The notes under the pieces are model-generated. The model saw only the letters and a program-made list of their open reading frames with translations, did not search any database and was not told the DNA's origin. Source: Marinactinospora thermotolerans DSM 45154 (GTDB taxonomy: Bacteria; Actinomycetota; Actinomycetes; Streptosporangiales; Streptosporangiaceae). Taken from it: a DNA stretch of 64,000 nucleotides. Made by a program: the position numbers and the translations under genes. Each line of letters begins with the position of its first letter. Within the stretch, counting starts at the first letter, position 1. The stretch lies in the NCBI RefSeq assembly GCF_900167435.1, contig NZ_FUWS01000003.1:248001-312000 (forward strand), given 5' to 3'. Shown in pieces: positions 7,942-15,298 of the stretch.

Positions 7942-8898
7942 TCAGCCGACGGGAAGCCGGGTCGCCGGGTCGGTGCCGAAGCGGTGAGCCAGGGCAGGGA
8001 GGTCGGGCCACGCCCGGCAGTTGGCCACGGGCCAGGAGCGGTCGACGCGGCGTAGGAGACCGCGCAGCACCCGGCCCGGGCCCATCTCGACCGCGCCGTC
8101 GGGGCACAACCGGAGGAGGGTGGTCGCGGTCCGCTCCCATTGGACCGGGGCGGTGATCTGGCCGCGCAGCAGCTCGCGATAGGTGTCGACATCCTCGACC
8201 AACCCGCCGGTGATGCTCGAGACCATGGGCGTGTGTCCCGGGCGCAGGGGGAGCGTGTCGACGACGGGCGCGAACTCCTGTTGAGCGGCGGCCATCAGCG
8301 GGGAATGGAAGGCCCCGGCCACGGGGAGTCTCTGGTAGCCGGCCGCCCCCGCGGCGAGCAACGGCTCCTCGAGGGAGGAGACCTCCGCACTGGGGCCCGA
8401 CAGGACGACCTGGCCGGGGCCGTTGACGTTGGCGACGACCACGTCGGAACCGGACGGCAGGAGCGGGGCGACCCGTTCGACGTCCAGACCGATGACCGCG
8501 GCCATCGCGCCGGGGGAGGAGACGCAGCAGCGTTCCATGGCCTGGGCCCGCAGGACCACGGCCCGCGTCGCGGAGGCGAGGTCGAGCCAGCCGCCCGCGA
8601 CGAGCGCGCTGAACTCGCCGAGGCTGTGCCCCGCGACCGCGGCGGGGCGGAACCCGCGTTCGGCGGCGAGCTCGGCGACCGCGACCGAGACCGCGAAGAC
8701 GGTGGCCTGGGTCGTGACGGTCGCGCCGAGCCGCTCGGCGGGACCGTGCAGCATGGCGCCGGTGAGGTCGGAGCGGGTGATCTCCTCGGCGAGGCGCAGG
8801 GCGCGGCGCAGGGACGGAGAGCGCTCTAACAGGTCGGCCCCCATCCCGGGGGACTGGCTCCCCTGACCAGGGAACACAAAGGCGATTTCGGTGGCCAC
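7942..8898 (-). CDS. ACP S-malonyltransferase
   Basis: A 318-residue acyltransferase of the FabD fold that loads malonyl from malonyl-CoA onto the ACP. GQGSQ (11-15) opens the fold, GHSLGEFSALV carries nucleophile Ser92, and GAFHSPLM carries His198. The GTG start at 8898 (VATEIAFVFPGQGSQ) follows a GGAGAGGG box; an ATG 57 bases upstream would add an unlikely Pro/Gly-rich leader that overlaps the promoter. It is the first gene of the PKS operon, 145 bases before KS-alpha. Many type II PKS operons lack their own malonyltransferase and borrow that of fatty acid synthesis, so a dedicated copy is notable. Confidence 0.93.
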   Translation of the reverse strand: MATEIAFVFPGQGSQSPGMGADLLERSPSLRRALRLAEEITRSDLTGAMLHGPAERLGATVTTQATVFAVSVAVAELAAERGFRPAAVAGHSLGEFSALVAGGWLDLASATRAVVLRAQAMERCCVSSPGAMAAVIGLDVERVAPLLPSGSDVVVANVNGPGQVVLSGPSAEVSSLEEPLLAAGAAGYQRLPVAGAFHSPLMAAAQQEFAPVVDTLPLRPGHTPMVSSITGGLVEDVDTYRELLRGQITAPVQWERTATTLLRLCPDGAVEMGPGRVLRGLLRRVDRSWPVANCRAWPDLPALAHRFGTDPATRLPVG

Positions 8899-8953
8899 CG
8901 ATCCCTCTCCGGCTGGTGCGACAGGACATGGCGTTCCGCCACCGCGGAACGCC

Positions 8954-9001
8954 ATCAGCTTTACAAACGATCAGCTTCCTTGTCAATCAGCTTTACTGAC
9001 G
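8954..9001. repeat. Three direct repeats with 16-bp period in the PKS/marR promoter region
   Basis: ATCAGCTTTAC occurs at 8954-8964 and 8986-8996, and ATCAGCTT at 8970-8977, so the three copies start exactly 16 bp apart. They cover the putative -35 and -10 of the PKS operon. This is a good candidate operator for the adjacent MarR protein or another regulator. Helically phased sites would be nearer 10 or 21 bp, so 16 bp is unusual. Confidence 0.6.
8958..8986 (-). promoter_or_regulatory. Putative sigma-70-type promoter of the PKS operon
   Basis: On the minus strand a perfect TTGACA (8986-8981) is followed after 17 bp by TAAAGC (8963-8958). The start codon of the malonyltransferase is about 60 bases downstream. 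The -35 match is strong and the -10 match weak, which suits a regulated promoter. It is overlapped by the 16-bp-period repeats. Confidence 0.5.
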
Positions 9002-9151
9002 ATTATGTTGGACGGTGATCAAGGTTCCGGTGGCGCTTCGAGCCGGTCGTTCCTAGATGGTGCTCCGGATCGTTGGTTATGCTGATATTTGTAGAAGCCG
9101 TGAGCAGGGGTTCCGGCACTCCGTCCGCGGATTTCGGCCGAAGGTGACGAC

Positions 9152-9631
9152 GTGCGATCGAGCGAGCAGGCACTGGCGGGGGACCGGGAGGCCACCTCCG
9201 GCGAAGCAGTGGTCTCCCTCCTGGCCCGGGTGACCCGTGTCGCGGTGCGCGAACTGGACGCCGAGCTGCGTCCCCACAACCTCCGGTCGCGTGACGTCGG
9301 GGTGCTGACGCTCATCGAATCCGCCGGCCCGCGCTCCCAGCAGGACATCGGCCGGGAACTGGGCATCGACCGCACCAGCATGGTCGGGATCATCGATCAC
9401 CTGACAGGTCTCGGCCTGGTCGAACGTGTCCGCGACCCCCACGACCGTCGTCGGTACGCCGTGAGTCTCACCGCCGAGGGCGAACGGCTCCAGCGCGAGG
9501 TGCTCCGGCCGCTCGGCGCCGGCGTCGACGCCCGGCTACTGGCCGGCCTGGACTCGGCGCAGCGCACCGTACTGCGCCAGACCCTGGAGCTCCTGGCGCG
9601 GGGCGACGATCACGGGAACGGGCAGACGTAG
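9152..9631 (+). CDS. MarR-family transcriptional regulator
   Basis: A 159-residue winged-helix protein. The recognition region RSQQDIGRELGIDRTSMVGIIDHLTGLGLV and the wing ERVRDPHDRRRYAVSLTAEG are classic MarR. It acts as a dimer, normally a ligand-released repressor. The gene is divergent from the PKS operon across 250 bp with direct repeats, so it probably controls that operon and itself. The GTG start at 9152 has AAGGTGA upstream. Its last 22 bases overlap the end of the convergent gene behind it. Confidence 0.9.
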   Translation: MRSSEQALAGDREATSGEAVVSLLARVTRVAVRELDAELRPHNLRSRDVGVLTLIESAGPRSQQDIGRELGIDRTSMVGIIDHLTGLGLVERVRDPHDRRRYAVSLTAEGERLQREVLRPLGAGVDARLLAGLDSAQRTVLRQTLELLARGDDHGNGQT

Positions 9632-10722
9632 TCGGGTCCCGTGACCGCGTCCCAGGAGGACGCAGCGCCAGGGCACACCACCCGCACACTGCCCAGGCCG
9701 GGGCAGTCCCACGGAGAGACGAGCAGGGGTTCGCCGCCGAATCTGAGCTCGGCGAGGGAGGTCCAGTAGCGGGCTTCTTCGAGGGGGGCGAAGGCGCGGG
9801 GCGGGGCGTCACCGCAGTGATGGTCCAGGAATTCCAGATATTCCCGCGTGCAGTGCCAGCCGGCCAGCCGGCGTGCCCGGAGCGGGAAGGAGGAGCCCGA
9901 GACAGGGATGGCGCGTTTCTCGACACAGCGCAGCACGGCGCCGCGCAGGGCCGCGTCGAGCCCCGGACCGACGGCCGTGCCCCAGGTGCCGGAGGTGCGG
10001 TCCGCGTGGTGCAGGACCACGAGGGCCATCGCGAACTCGAATCCGCGCAGCGCGTAGCCGGACACGGACAACCCCGCCGCGCGGGCCTCGGCGCGAGCGG
10101 CCTCGGGCAGGGCGGCCTCGGCCTCCTCGTGCACGGGGACGAGGACGGGGGTGGGGCGCCGCCACCACCGCATCGCCACGTCGATCGCCATGACCTCGGC
10201 CACGGCGGTCTCCACCTGCCGGGGGGAGACCGCGTCGATCTCGGTGGCGTCGATGGCGCCCAGCAGTTCCTCCTCGGGGAGGCGGGACCGGCCGGCCGGT
10301 CCGAGCACGGCCCGCGGCTCCAGTGTGTATCTGTTTCCGCTCAGCGCGCCCCAGGCGGTGATCCCCCCGTCCGCGAGGGTCCGATGGTGCCGGTCGGGGG
10401 CGTCGGCCGGCACCGCCGTCCCCCGAGCCGGGTTGCGCCCGGGGAAACGGCCGATGATGCGCATCCTGCGGCGGGCTTCGCGCAGCGCCTCGTCGGCGGA
10501 GAGGGCCGCGGCGACGGTTCCGTGGCCCACGGCCCCGTCGAGACGCCGGGCGAAGGCGAGGAAGACCCCCGTGAGAGGGCTCTCGACCGTCTCGGCCGTG
10601 GGGTCTCCGCAAGAGGAGCCGGACGGGACGTGGGTGAGGGGAGGGCCGTCACCGGTGATCCCGCCGCGGCCACCGGAGAACACGGTCTCGCGCGTTCGTG
10701 TCGGTTCGAAATGGAAATACAT
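9610..10722 (-). CDS. Degenerate YcaO-like protein
   Basis: A 370-residue protein whose layout follows YcaO domains: SPLTGVF near the N terminus, a DEALREARRRM helix, a VETAVAEVMAIDVAMRWW helix where active proteins read roughly A..al.EviERDA..W, and DAALRGAVLRCVEKRA where they read A...AL.E..Q.R. In each the acidic or glutamine residues that bind ATP-Mg in catalytic YcaO enzymes are replaced (for example ExxE becomes ExxA). If the assignment is right it is a divergent, perhaps non-catalytic partner. Catalytic relatives activate peptide amides in RiPP biosynthesis. No cyclodehydratase partner or clear precursor peptide was seen. ATG preceded by GGGGGA. Confidence 0.5.
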   Translation of the reverse strand: MYFHFEPTRTRETVFSGGRGGITGDGPPLTHVPSGSSCGDPTAETVESPLTGVFLAFARRLDGAVGHGTVAAALSADEALREARRRMRIIGRFPGRNPARGTAVPADAPDRHHRTLADGGITAWGALSGNRYTLEPRAVLGPAGRSRLPEEELLGAIDATEIDAVSPRQVETAVAEVMAIDVAMRWWRRPTPVLVPVHEEAEAALPEAARAEARAAGLSVSGYALRGFEFAMALVVLHHADRTSGTWGTAVGPGLDAALRGAVLRCVEKRAIPVSGSSFPLRARRLAGWHCTREYLEFLDHHCGDAPPRAFAPLEEARYWTSLAELRFGGEPLLVSPWDCPGLGSVRVVCPGAASSWDAVTGPDYVCPFP

Positions 10723-10839
10723 CGATCCCCCGTTGTCGCCTTACGGTCCAGGCGTCGCCATGTCCCGAACGCGAATCCGTTGCCCTCCGGCCGCGGGACA
10801 CATCATATAGAAAGGGTGCTTGCTCGGACCGGAACAGTG

Positions 10840-10862
10840 ACTTCCCCGGGATTCCCGGAAGT
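10840..10862. promoter_or_regulatory. Inverted repeat upstream of the YcaO-like gene
   Basis: Outer arms ACTTCC/GGAAGT with GC-rich inner bases form a near-perfect 9-bp inverted repeat with one mismatch. It lies about 120 bp upstream of the start codon, beside a TATATGAT stretch on the minus strand that could be a -10 element. Operator or 5' hairpin; inference only. Confidence 0.35.
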
Positions 10863-11340
10863 CCGGGACGATAGCGGGATGAGGACCCCCTTTTCTGTTT
10901 CGCTGCCACGGAAGTGGCCTGTAGGGGTGTCCGTATCCAGGGAGTGTGGCCACGCCGAGGTGGAAGAGGGTGGGGAGCGGCGCGTGTGGGTGGGCGCGCG
11001 GAAATCCGTCGAGGGTGGCGGTGAGAACTCCCGGAAGCGGATTCCGGTTCTTTTCGCGACCGTCTTCTCCGCTATGCGGGCCGATGCCGTTTTCCTGGTT
11101 TGGGGCTGTTTGGAGATGTGTTTCGGTGACTGGAGGAGGAGAGGGCAGAAAGCGGCTGCTGGAATTCCGGCCAAGGATTTCGGAGGGGGCGTCGGCGTGC
11201 TCCGCCGTAAACGAATTACGGATGGTCGTGGCAGGGGAAAGCGCATCGCCGTCAGGGCGGGACGGGCGAGAACATCGTCCGTGGCGACGACGTGGCCGAG
11301 GCGCGGTCGGCCCCCATGCCGCGGGGCACAGGCCACCGGG

Positions 11341-11372
11341 CCCGCCGGGCGGTCCATGACCGACCCGGCGGG
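11341..11372 (-). terminator. Hairpin downstream of the Mut7-C gene
   Basis: Arms CCCGCCGGG (11341-11349) and CCCGGCGGG (11364-11372) pair perfectly around a 14-nt loop, directly after the stop of the upstream minus-strand gene. Confidence 0.55.
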
Positions 11373-11378
11373 CGGGCG

Positions 11379-12128
11379 TCACATCCGGTCGACGGAGCGC
11401 GCGCCGGCCTCGGCGACCGTCCGCTGCGCCGCCGCGACGATCGCGGTGAGCCGATCGTGGTGGGCTCCCGGCCAGTAGAGGCGGTCGCAGTCCAGGCAGC
11501 GGGCGAAGGCGTCGTAGGTCGCCCGCGTCCCCTCCTCCAACCGGCGCTCCACCTCGCCCTTGCCCACGTGCTCCAGGGGCCCGTTGCAGGCGGTACAGCG
11601 GGTCCAGGGCGCCAGCGGCGGGGCGAAACGGCCCAGGACGTCGTGGAACTGCTCGTCCGGGCGGGTGCCGCGGACGTGGGCGCCGGCCCACAGCGGTCGC
11701 CGGCGCAGCAGGCCCCGGTCACGGGTGAGCAGGATCCTGCGCTCGGCGTTGGCCTCCTCCACCAGTACGTCGTCGTCCCGGTCGTTGTGGTAGGTGGTGT
11801 CCAGACCCACCAGGCGCAACCGTCGGGCCAGTGTCCCCAGGTGGACGTCGAGGAGGAAACGGGGCGGGGAGAAGGGCAGCGGCTGGGGACGGGGGACCGG
11901 AAGGACCTCCACGGTGTCGCCGGAGGCGGGACGGTGGGAGGGGGCGACGGGACGGCCGGCCACACGGAGTCCGCCGACCTCGGGAAGGGGGACGCCGGCC
12001 GATTCGACCACGTGCCCCAGCGACGAGGTCCCGTCATAGGGGACGTGGACGTCGGCATACCGGTGCCGGGGCGGCAGGAAGAACCGGAGCTCCTCCGCCA
12101 CGCGCAGGCACAGCTGCTGGGGCTCCAT
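11379..12128 (-). CDS. Mut7-C RNase-domain protein with N-terminal ubiquitin-like domain
   Basis: A 249-residue protein. Residues about 1-85 match the Mut7-C ubiquitin-like fold; residues about 90-245 match the Mut7-C (PIN-like) RNase domain, with FLLDVHLGTLARRLRLVGLD (acidic Asp94) and ILLTRDRGLLRR (Asp137) as the presumed metal-binding sites. A zinc ribbon is formed by C178xxC181 and C211xxC214. Bacterial members are presumed ribonucleases of unknown target. The ATG at 12128 is taken instead of one 15 codons upstream because of a GGGGTG box and because homology begins there. It is followed by a hairpin. Confidence 0.85.
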   Translation of the reverse strand: MEPQQLCLRVAEELRFFLPPRHRYADVHVPYDGTSSLGHVVESAGVPLPEVGGLRVAGRPVAPSHRPASGDTVEVLPVPRPQPLPFSPPRFLLDVHLGTLARRLRLVGLDTTYHNDRDDDVLVEEANAERRILLTRDRGLLRRRPLWAGAHVRGTRPDEQFHDVLGRFAPPLAPWTRCTACNGPLEHVGKGEVERRLEEGTRATYDAFARCLDCDRLYWPGAHHDRLTAIVAAAQRTVAEAGARSVDRM

Positions 12129-12169
12129 CACCCCAGCATGCCATGCCGCCGCGGAGGGGGGCCGTTCCA

Positions 12170-12385
12170 TCAACGCCCGCCCGACATGAAGGCGGCGAAC
12201 TCCTCCAGGGAGATGCGCCCGTCCCCGTCTCCGTCCATGTCGCGGACGGCGCGCTCGGCGCGTTCGTCGGTGATCGCCTCGCCGAGGACCTCCATGAGCC
12301 GTTTGAGCTCCGCCGCGGAGATGCGCCCGTCGTCGTCGGAGTCGACGAGGTCGAACGTCGCCGCGTATTCGTCCGTGCCCGCCAC
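12170..12385 (-). CDS. Small EF-hand calcium-binding protein
   Basis: A 71-residue calmodulin-like protein with two canonical EF-hand loops: residues 15-26 (DSDDDGRISAAE) and 51-62 (DGDGDGRISLEE), each with the DxDxDG pattern and a glutamate at position 12. There is no signal peptide, so it is cytosolic. Small EF-hand proteins (calerythrin/CabB-like) are typical of streptomycetes and relatives and are thought to buffer or sense calcium. GTG start with AGGGAG about 11 nt upstream. It lies between the O-methyltransferase and Mut7-C genes on the same strand, with short gaps on both sides. Confidence 0.92.
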   Translation of the reverse strand: MAGTDEYAATFDLVDSDDDGRISAAELKRLMEVLGEAITDERAERAVRDMDGDGDGRISLEEFAAFMSGGR

Positions 12386-12547
12386 GATGCCACGCTCCCT
12401 GAGGACAGCCGTCCGGTGGCCATCACCGGCCGATCGGTACGATAGCGCGCCGCGCGCCCGGCGACGTGTTCGCGCCGGCCTCTTCCAGAGGGCCTTCCGG
12501 GCCGAGCCCGCCCGCCGGCGGGGACGCCCCGGGCGCGCCCGCCTCCG

Positions 12548-13576
12548 CTACGACGCAGGCTTGTGGCCCAACGGCGCGGCCACCAACGCGCACAGTCCCA
12601 GGGAGAGTCGGACGGAACCGCGCAGGTCCAGCCCTGCCGCGCCGAGCAGCGCGGCGTATTGCGCCTCGCTGCGTTCGCAACCCCCCATGACCACCATCAT
12701 GTGCAGGTCGAACAGAAGCGGCAGCAGGTCGCCCGGGTCAGAGCCGATGACGCGCTCGACGATCAGCAGCCGGCCGTCCTCGGCCATGGCCTCGCGGCAG
12801 TTGCGCAGGATCCGCACGCACTCCTCGTCGTTCCAGTTGTGCAGGACCCGGCACAGCACGTAGACGTCGGAGCCGGGGGGAAGGGGGGCGAAGAAGTCGC
12901 CGGGGGTCAACTCGCAACGTCCTTCCCGGACCGGGCCGGCGAGGAGGCGGCGCGCGCGTTCTGCGACCTCGGGCAGTTCGACCAGTCTGCCGCCCAGGTG
13001 GGGATGGGCCGCCAGGATCGCCGAGAGCAGGCTCCCGTCGCCGCCTCCGACGTCGGTGACGTGGCGGACCGGCGAGAAGTCGTAGAAGTGCGCGAGGTCG
13101 CGTGCCGGGAGGCCGCCCACGGCCATCGCGTCGGAGAACAACGCCAACTGTTGTGGGGCGCTCGCCAAGTGCTCATAGACGGTGCTGCCGAAGACGCGCT
13201 CGAACGAGGGTTCCCCGGTGCGCAGGGAGTGCTCCAGCCTCCGCCAGGGTTCCCGGGTGCAGGCGTCGTCGTAGAAGCGCGCCAGGGGCAGCAGCGACCG
13301 TTCGTGTCCGGTGGTGAGCAGCCGTCCCGCGCTCGTCAGAGCGGCGGTGTGGCCGTCTTCGGTCAGCAACCCGGCCGCGCCCAACAGCCGTAGCAGGCGC
13401 GCGATCGCCGCGGGGTCGGATCCGGTCGCCAGGGCGAGGTCGGCGGCGCTTCGAGGCCCGCCGGCCAGTTCCTCGAAGACGCCCAACCGTATCGAGGCGT
13501 GGACCGCTTCGGTGATCCATGGGGCGGTGAGCAGGTGGAACAGTTTCTCCTCGGCCGGGTGGTCCTCTCCGCGCAT
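12548..13576 (-). CDS. SAM-dependent O-methyltransferase, plant-type/TcmO-like
   Basis: A 342-residue protein: an N-terminal dimerisation and winged-helix part (about 1-95, LGVFEELAGGPRSAADLALATG) and a Rossmann SAM-binding part with VTDVGGGDGSLL, then LCRVLHNWNDEECVRIL carrying the usual catalytic His, and a C-terminal acidic helix. This fold methylates phenolic hydroxyls of aromatic polyketides and other secondary metabolites. Position 4 kb upstream of the PKS operon on the same strand suggests, but does not prove, that it tailors the product. ATG at 13576 has GGAGACCG upstream. Confidence 0.88.
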   Translation of the reverse strand: MRGEDHPAEEKLFHLLTAPWITEAVHASIRLGVFEELAGGPRSAADLALATGSDPAAIARLLRLLGAAGLLTEDGHTAALTSAGRLLTTGHERSLLPLARFYDDACTREPWRRLEHSLRTGEPSFERVFGSTVYEHLASAPQQLALFSDAMAVGGLPARDLAHFYDFSPVRHVTDVGGGDGSLLSAILAAHPHLGGRLVELPEVAERARRLLAGPVREGRCELTPGDFFAPLPPGSDVYVLCRVLHNWNDEECVRILRNCREAMAEDGRLLIVERVIGSDPGDLLPLLFDLHMMVVMGGCERSEAQYAALLGAAGLDLRGSVRLSLGLCALVAAPLGHKPAS

Positions 13577-14076
13577 TACCGGTCTCCTGCCGCGTCACGG
13601 TGTCGTGGGTATCCATGCCCGTTATCGCGGGGGTGATCCGGGACGGGATCGCGTGCTTCGTGGAGCGGAAGTGACGGGGATCACCGCGTGGCTCAGGGCA
13701 CGGTGCCCGGTGGCGGACGACGCCCCAGGTCGTGAGCTGGAGAGGGACGGCTTCGGCGCCGGGGACCGTGATCCCGCGATGGCCGAAACCGGCCCGGTGG
13801 TGAAGCCGCGGCGGCGGCCGGATCGGCGCTCTCCAGGGCGTTGACGGCTCGATATCCCCGCTCTGGCGGTTCCGGGGGGACGGCCCGTGCAGGGGTGGCC
13901 CCGGGCGGGGATGACGGTCCGGCGGCGCGACGTCGGACATTCCGCCACCCGCCCTGGTCGGGGCCTTCCCCGGCCGACCGCGGGCCGCCATCGCCAGGTC
14001 CTGGTCCCACAGACGTCCGGGCGGGGGGTTAAGGTGGGGCCGTCCATCGGCTGCGAGCAGACCAGGGGGCGCTGCA
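13577..14076. other. 500-bp intergenic region, divergent promoters expected
   Basis: Separates the minus-strand methyltransferase from a plus-strand small gene. Open frames here are shadows with no domain. No clear promoter consensus or repeat stands out. Confidence 0.5.
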
Positions 14077-14313
14077 GTGTCGTATTCGGTCCTGTCCCAT
14101 CCCTACCCGGAGCACACCCGTGTGCACCACTTCAGCGAGACCAACCCGCGGGCCTACGTCCACGGGGTGGGCCACATCGTGGGAGTGCTGCGCAGCAATG
14201 ACGGGAGCTACCTCTACCAGGTCCGCTATGACCAGGCGGGGCAGGTCGTCCAATGGCCGGCCGCCGAGACGATCCCGGCGGGGACCTGGCGCGCGCCCGA
14301 CCCGCTGGCCTGA
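14077..14313 (+). CDS. Small conserved-looking hypothetical protein
   Basis: A 78-residue soluble protein starting MSYSVLSHPYPEH. It is rich in Tyr, His and Val and alternates hydrophobic and polar residues (VGHIVGVLRS, SYLYQVRYDQAGQVVQWP), which suggests a small beta-barrel or SH3-like fold, with a proline-rich tail. No family is recognised with confidence. GTG start with AGGGGG about 10 nt upstream. It converges on the flavin reductase gene. Confidence 0.7.
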   Translation: MSYSVLSHPYPEHTRVHHFSETNPRAYVHGVGHIVGVLRSNDGSYLYQVRYDQAGQVVQWPAAETIPAGTWRAPDPLA

Positions 14314-14345
14314 TCGAAGAGCGTCGCCGGGCCCGGACCGCCTGG

Positions 14346-14990
14346 TCACCGCTCGGCGCGGAAGTCGCGGCCCAGGTCCGTGCCCGCGGCGATGAAGTGT
14401 CGGAACACGTAGAACAGCGGATGCCAGGCCCCCACGTCGACGTGGTCGCTGCCGGGCACGCTGAGGTCGGGGCGAACGTGGACGTGGAGCACCTCGGCCT
14501 CCACCATGGCGAAGCCGCCCGCGGCGGCCGGGGCGATCTGCCGCGCCACCGCCTCCAGGTGGACCGGGTACTCGGCGACCCGAGGTGGGGCGACGCGCTC
14601 GGACGCGAGAGCGGTGAGGCCCGCGGCGCCGAACTTGTCGCGTTCGTGTCGGTAGACGCCTGCCTTCTCCGGGGGAACCGGGAGGGCGCCGGTCAGCGGC
14701 GCCAGCCGTTCCACGCTCGGCCACTGGTCGGCCTCGGGAAGGTTCACCACCAGCTCTCCCCCTCGACGCAGGTTCTCCAGCGTCTGACCGCCCTCGCCCA
14801 ACCCGATGACCAGGGTGTGCCCCAGGGCCCACATCGAGGAGTTCGGGGCGAGGTTCGCTCCTCCATCGGGGTTGAGCGTCGAGAGCAGGCTCACCAGCGA
14901 TCCGAAGTACAGCACGGACGGCTTCACCGTCGCGAAGTCCGGGGTTGCGGGGGCGATGGGCGCGGAGGTTCCGTTTCGCATGACCGCCAT
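14346..14990 (-). CDS. Flavin reductase-like protein
   Basis: A 214-residue protein of the FMN-binding split-barrel flavin reductase type. YFGSLVSLLSTLNPDGGANLAPNSSMWALG is the usual segment where substrate-side residues contact FMN, and NLPEADQW and EYPVHLEA follow the family layout. Such enzymes supply reduced FMN to monooxygenases or act on their own substrates. The ATG at 14990 has GAGGGG upstream; M at 14981 is possible. Immediately upstream is a perfect 10-4-10 inverted repeat. Confidence 0.78.
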   Translation of the reverse strand: MAVMRNGTSAPIAPATPDFATVKPSVLYFGSLVSLLSTLNPDGGANLAPNSSMWALGHTLVIGLGEGGQTLENLRRGGELVVNLPEADQWPSVERLAPLTGALPVPPEKAGVYRHERDKFGAAGLTALASERVAPPRVAEYPVHLEAVARQIAPAAAGGFAMVEAEVLHVHVRPDLSVPGSDHVDVGAWHPLFYVFRHFIAAGTDLGRDFRAER

Positions 14991-15298
14991 GCTGCCCCTC
15001 GCACCGTTCGGCCCGCGCCGAACGGTTTCCGTGCGTAGCGAGGCCACCGTTGGCCGACGCGGCCCGCGCCGGCCCGGCGGCTTCGGGGCACCCACCACCC
15101 GGGCGCGCGGTCCCAGATCCCCGCAGAGGGCGTGGGATCTTTCCCGAGGCATTCGGGGACCGGGCCGGGAGGCCGAGGGCCGTCCCGCCCTTTCCGGGCC
15201 GGGAGCAGGCGTCGCAGCGGCCGTGGGCGCCGCCCGGCGCGAGCGCCCCGCCTCCGGTCCCGAACGCGCCGCCTTCCGCCGGGGTGCTCCCGGGCGCC
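14991..15298. other. 308-bp intergenic region between flavin reductase and acyl-CoA ligase genes
   Basis: No gene is visible. Apart from the inverted repeat at its left end the stretch is GC-rich with overlapping shadow frames only. Confidence 0.5.
15003..15026. promoter_or_regulatory. Perfect inverted repeat upstream of the flavin reductase gene
   Basis: ACCGTTCGGC (15003-15012) and GCCGAACGGT (15017-15026) pair perfectly around a 4-base centre. It lies 13 bp before the start codon, so it could be an operator or a 5' hairpin that influences translation. Confidence 0.5.

Larger units (their letters stand above)
10723..11378. other. AT-richer intergenic stretch upstream of the YcaO-like gene
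   Basis: No convincing gene. Parts of it (about 11040-11240) are visibly less GC-rich than the surroundings. It holds an inverted repeat at 10840-10862 and, near the far end, the hairpin behind the Mut7-C gene. Short open frames exist on both strands but have no recognisable ribosome binding site or family features. Confidence 0.55.

Noticed and set aside
10649-10909. 86-codon minus-strand frame considered as a RiPP precursor for the YcaO-like protein
   Set aside because: It overlaps the start of the YcaO-like gene out of frame, lacks a ribosome binding site and has no leader/core pattern.
10879-11478. Plus-strand frame in the AT-richer gap
   Set aside because: It runs through the minus-strand Mut7-C gene and shows no domain; the start lacks a good ribosome binding site.
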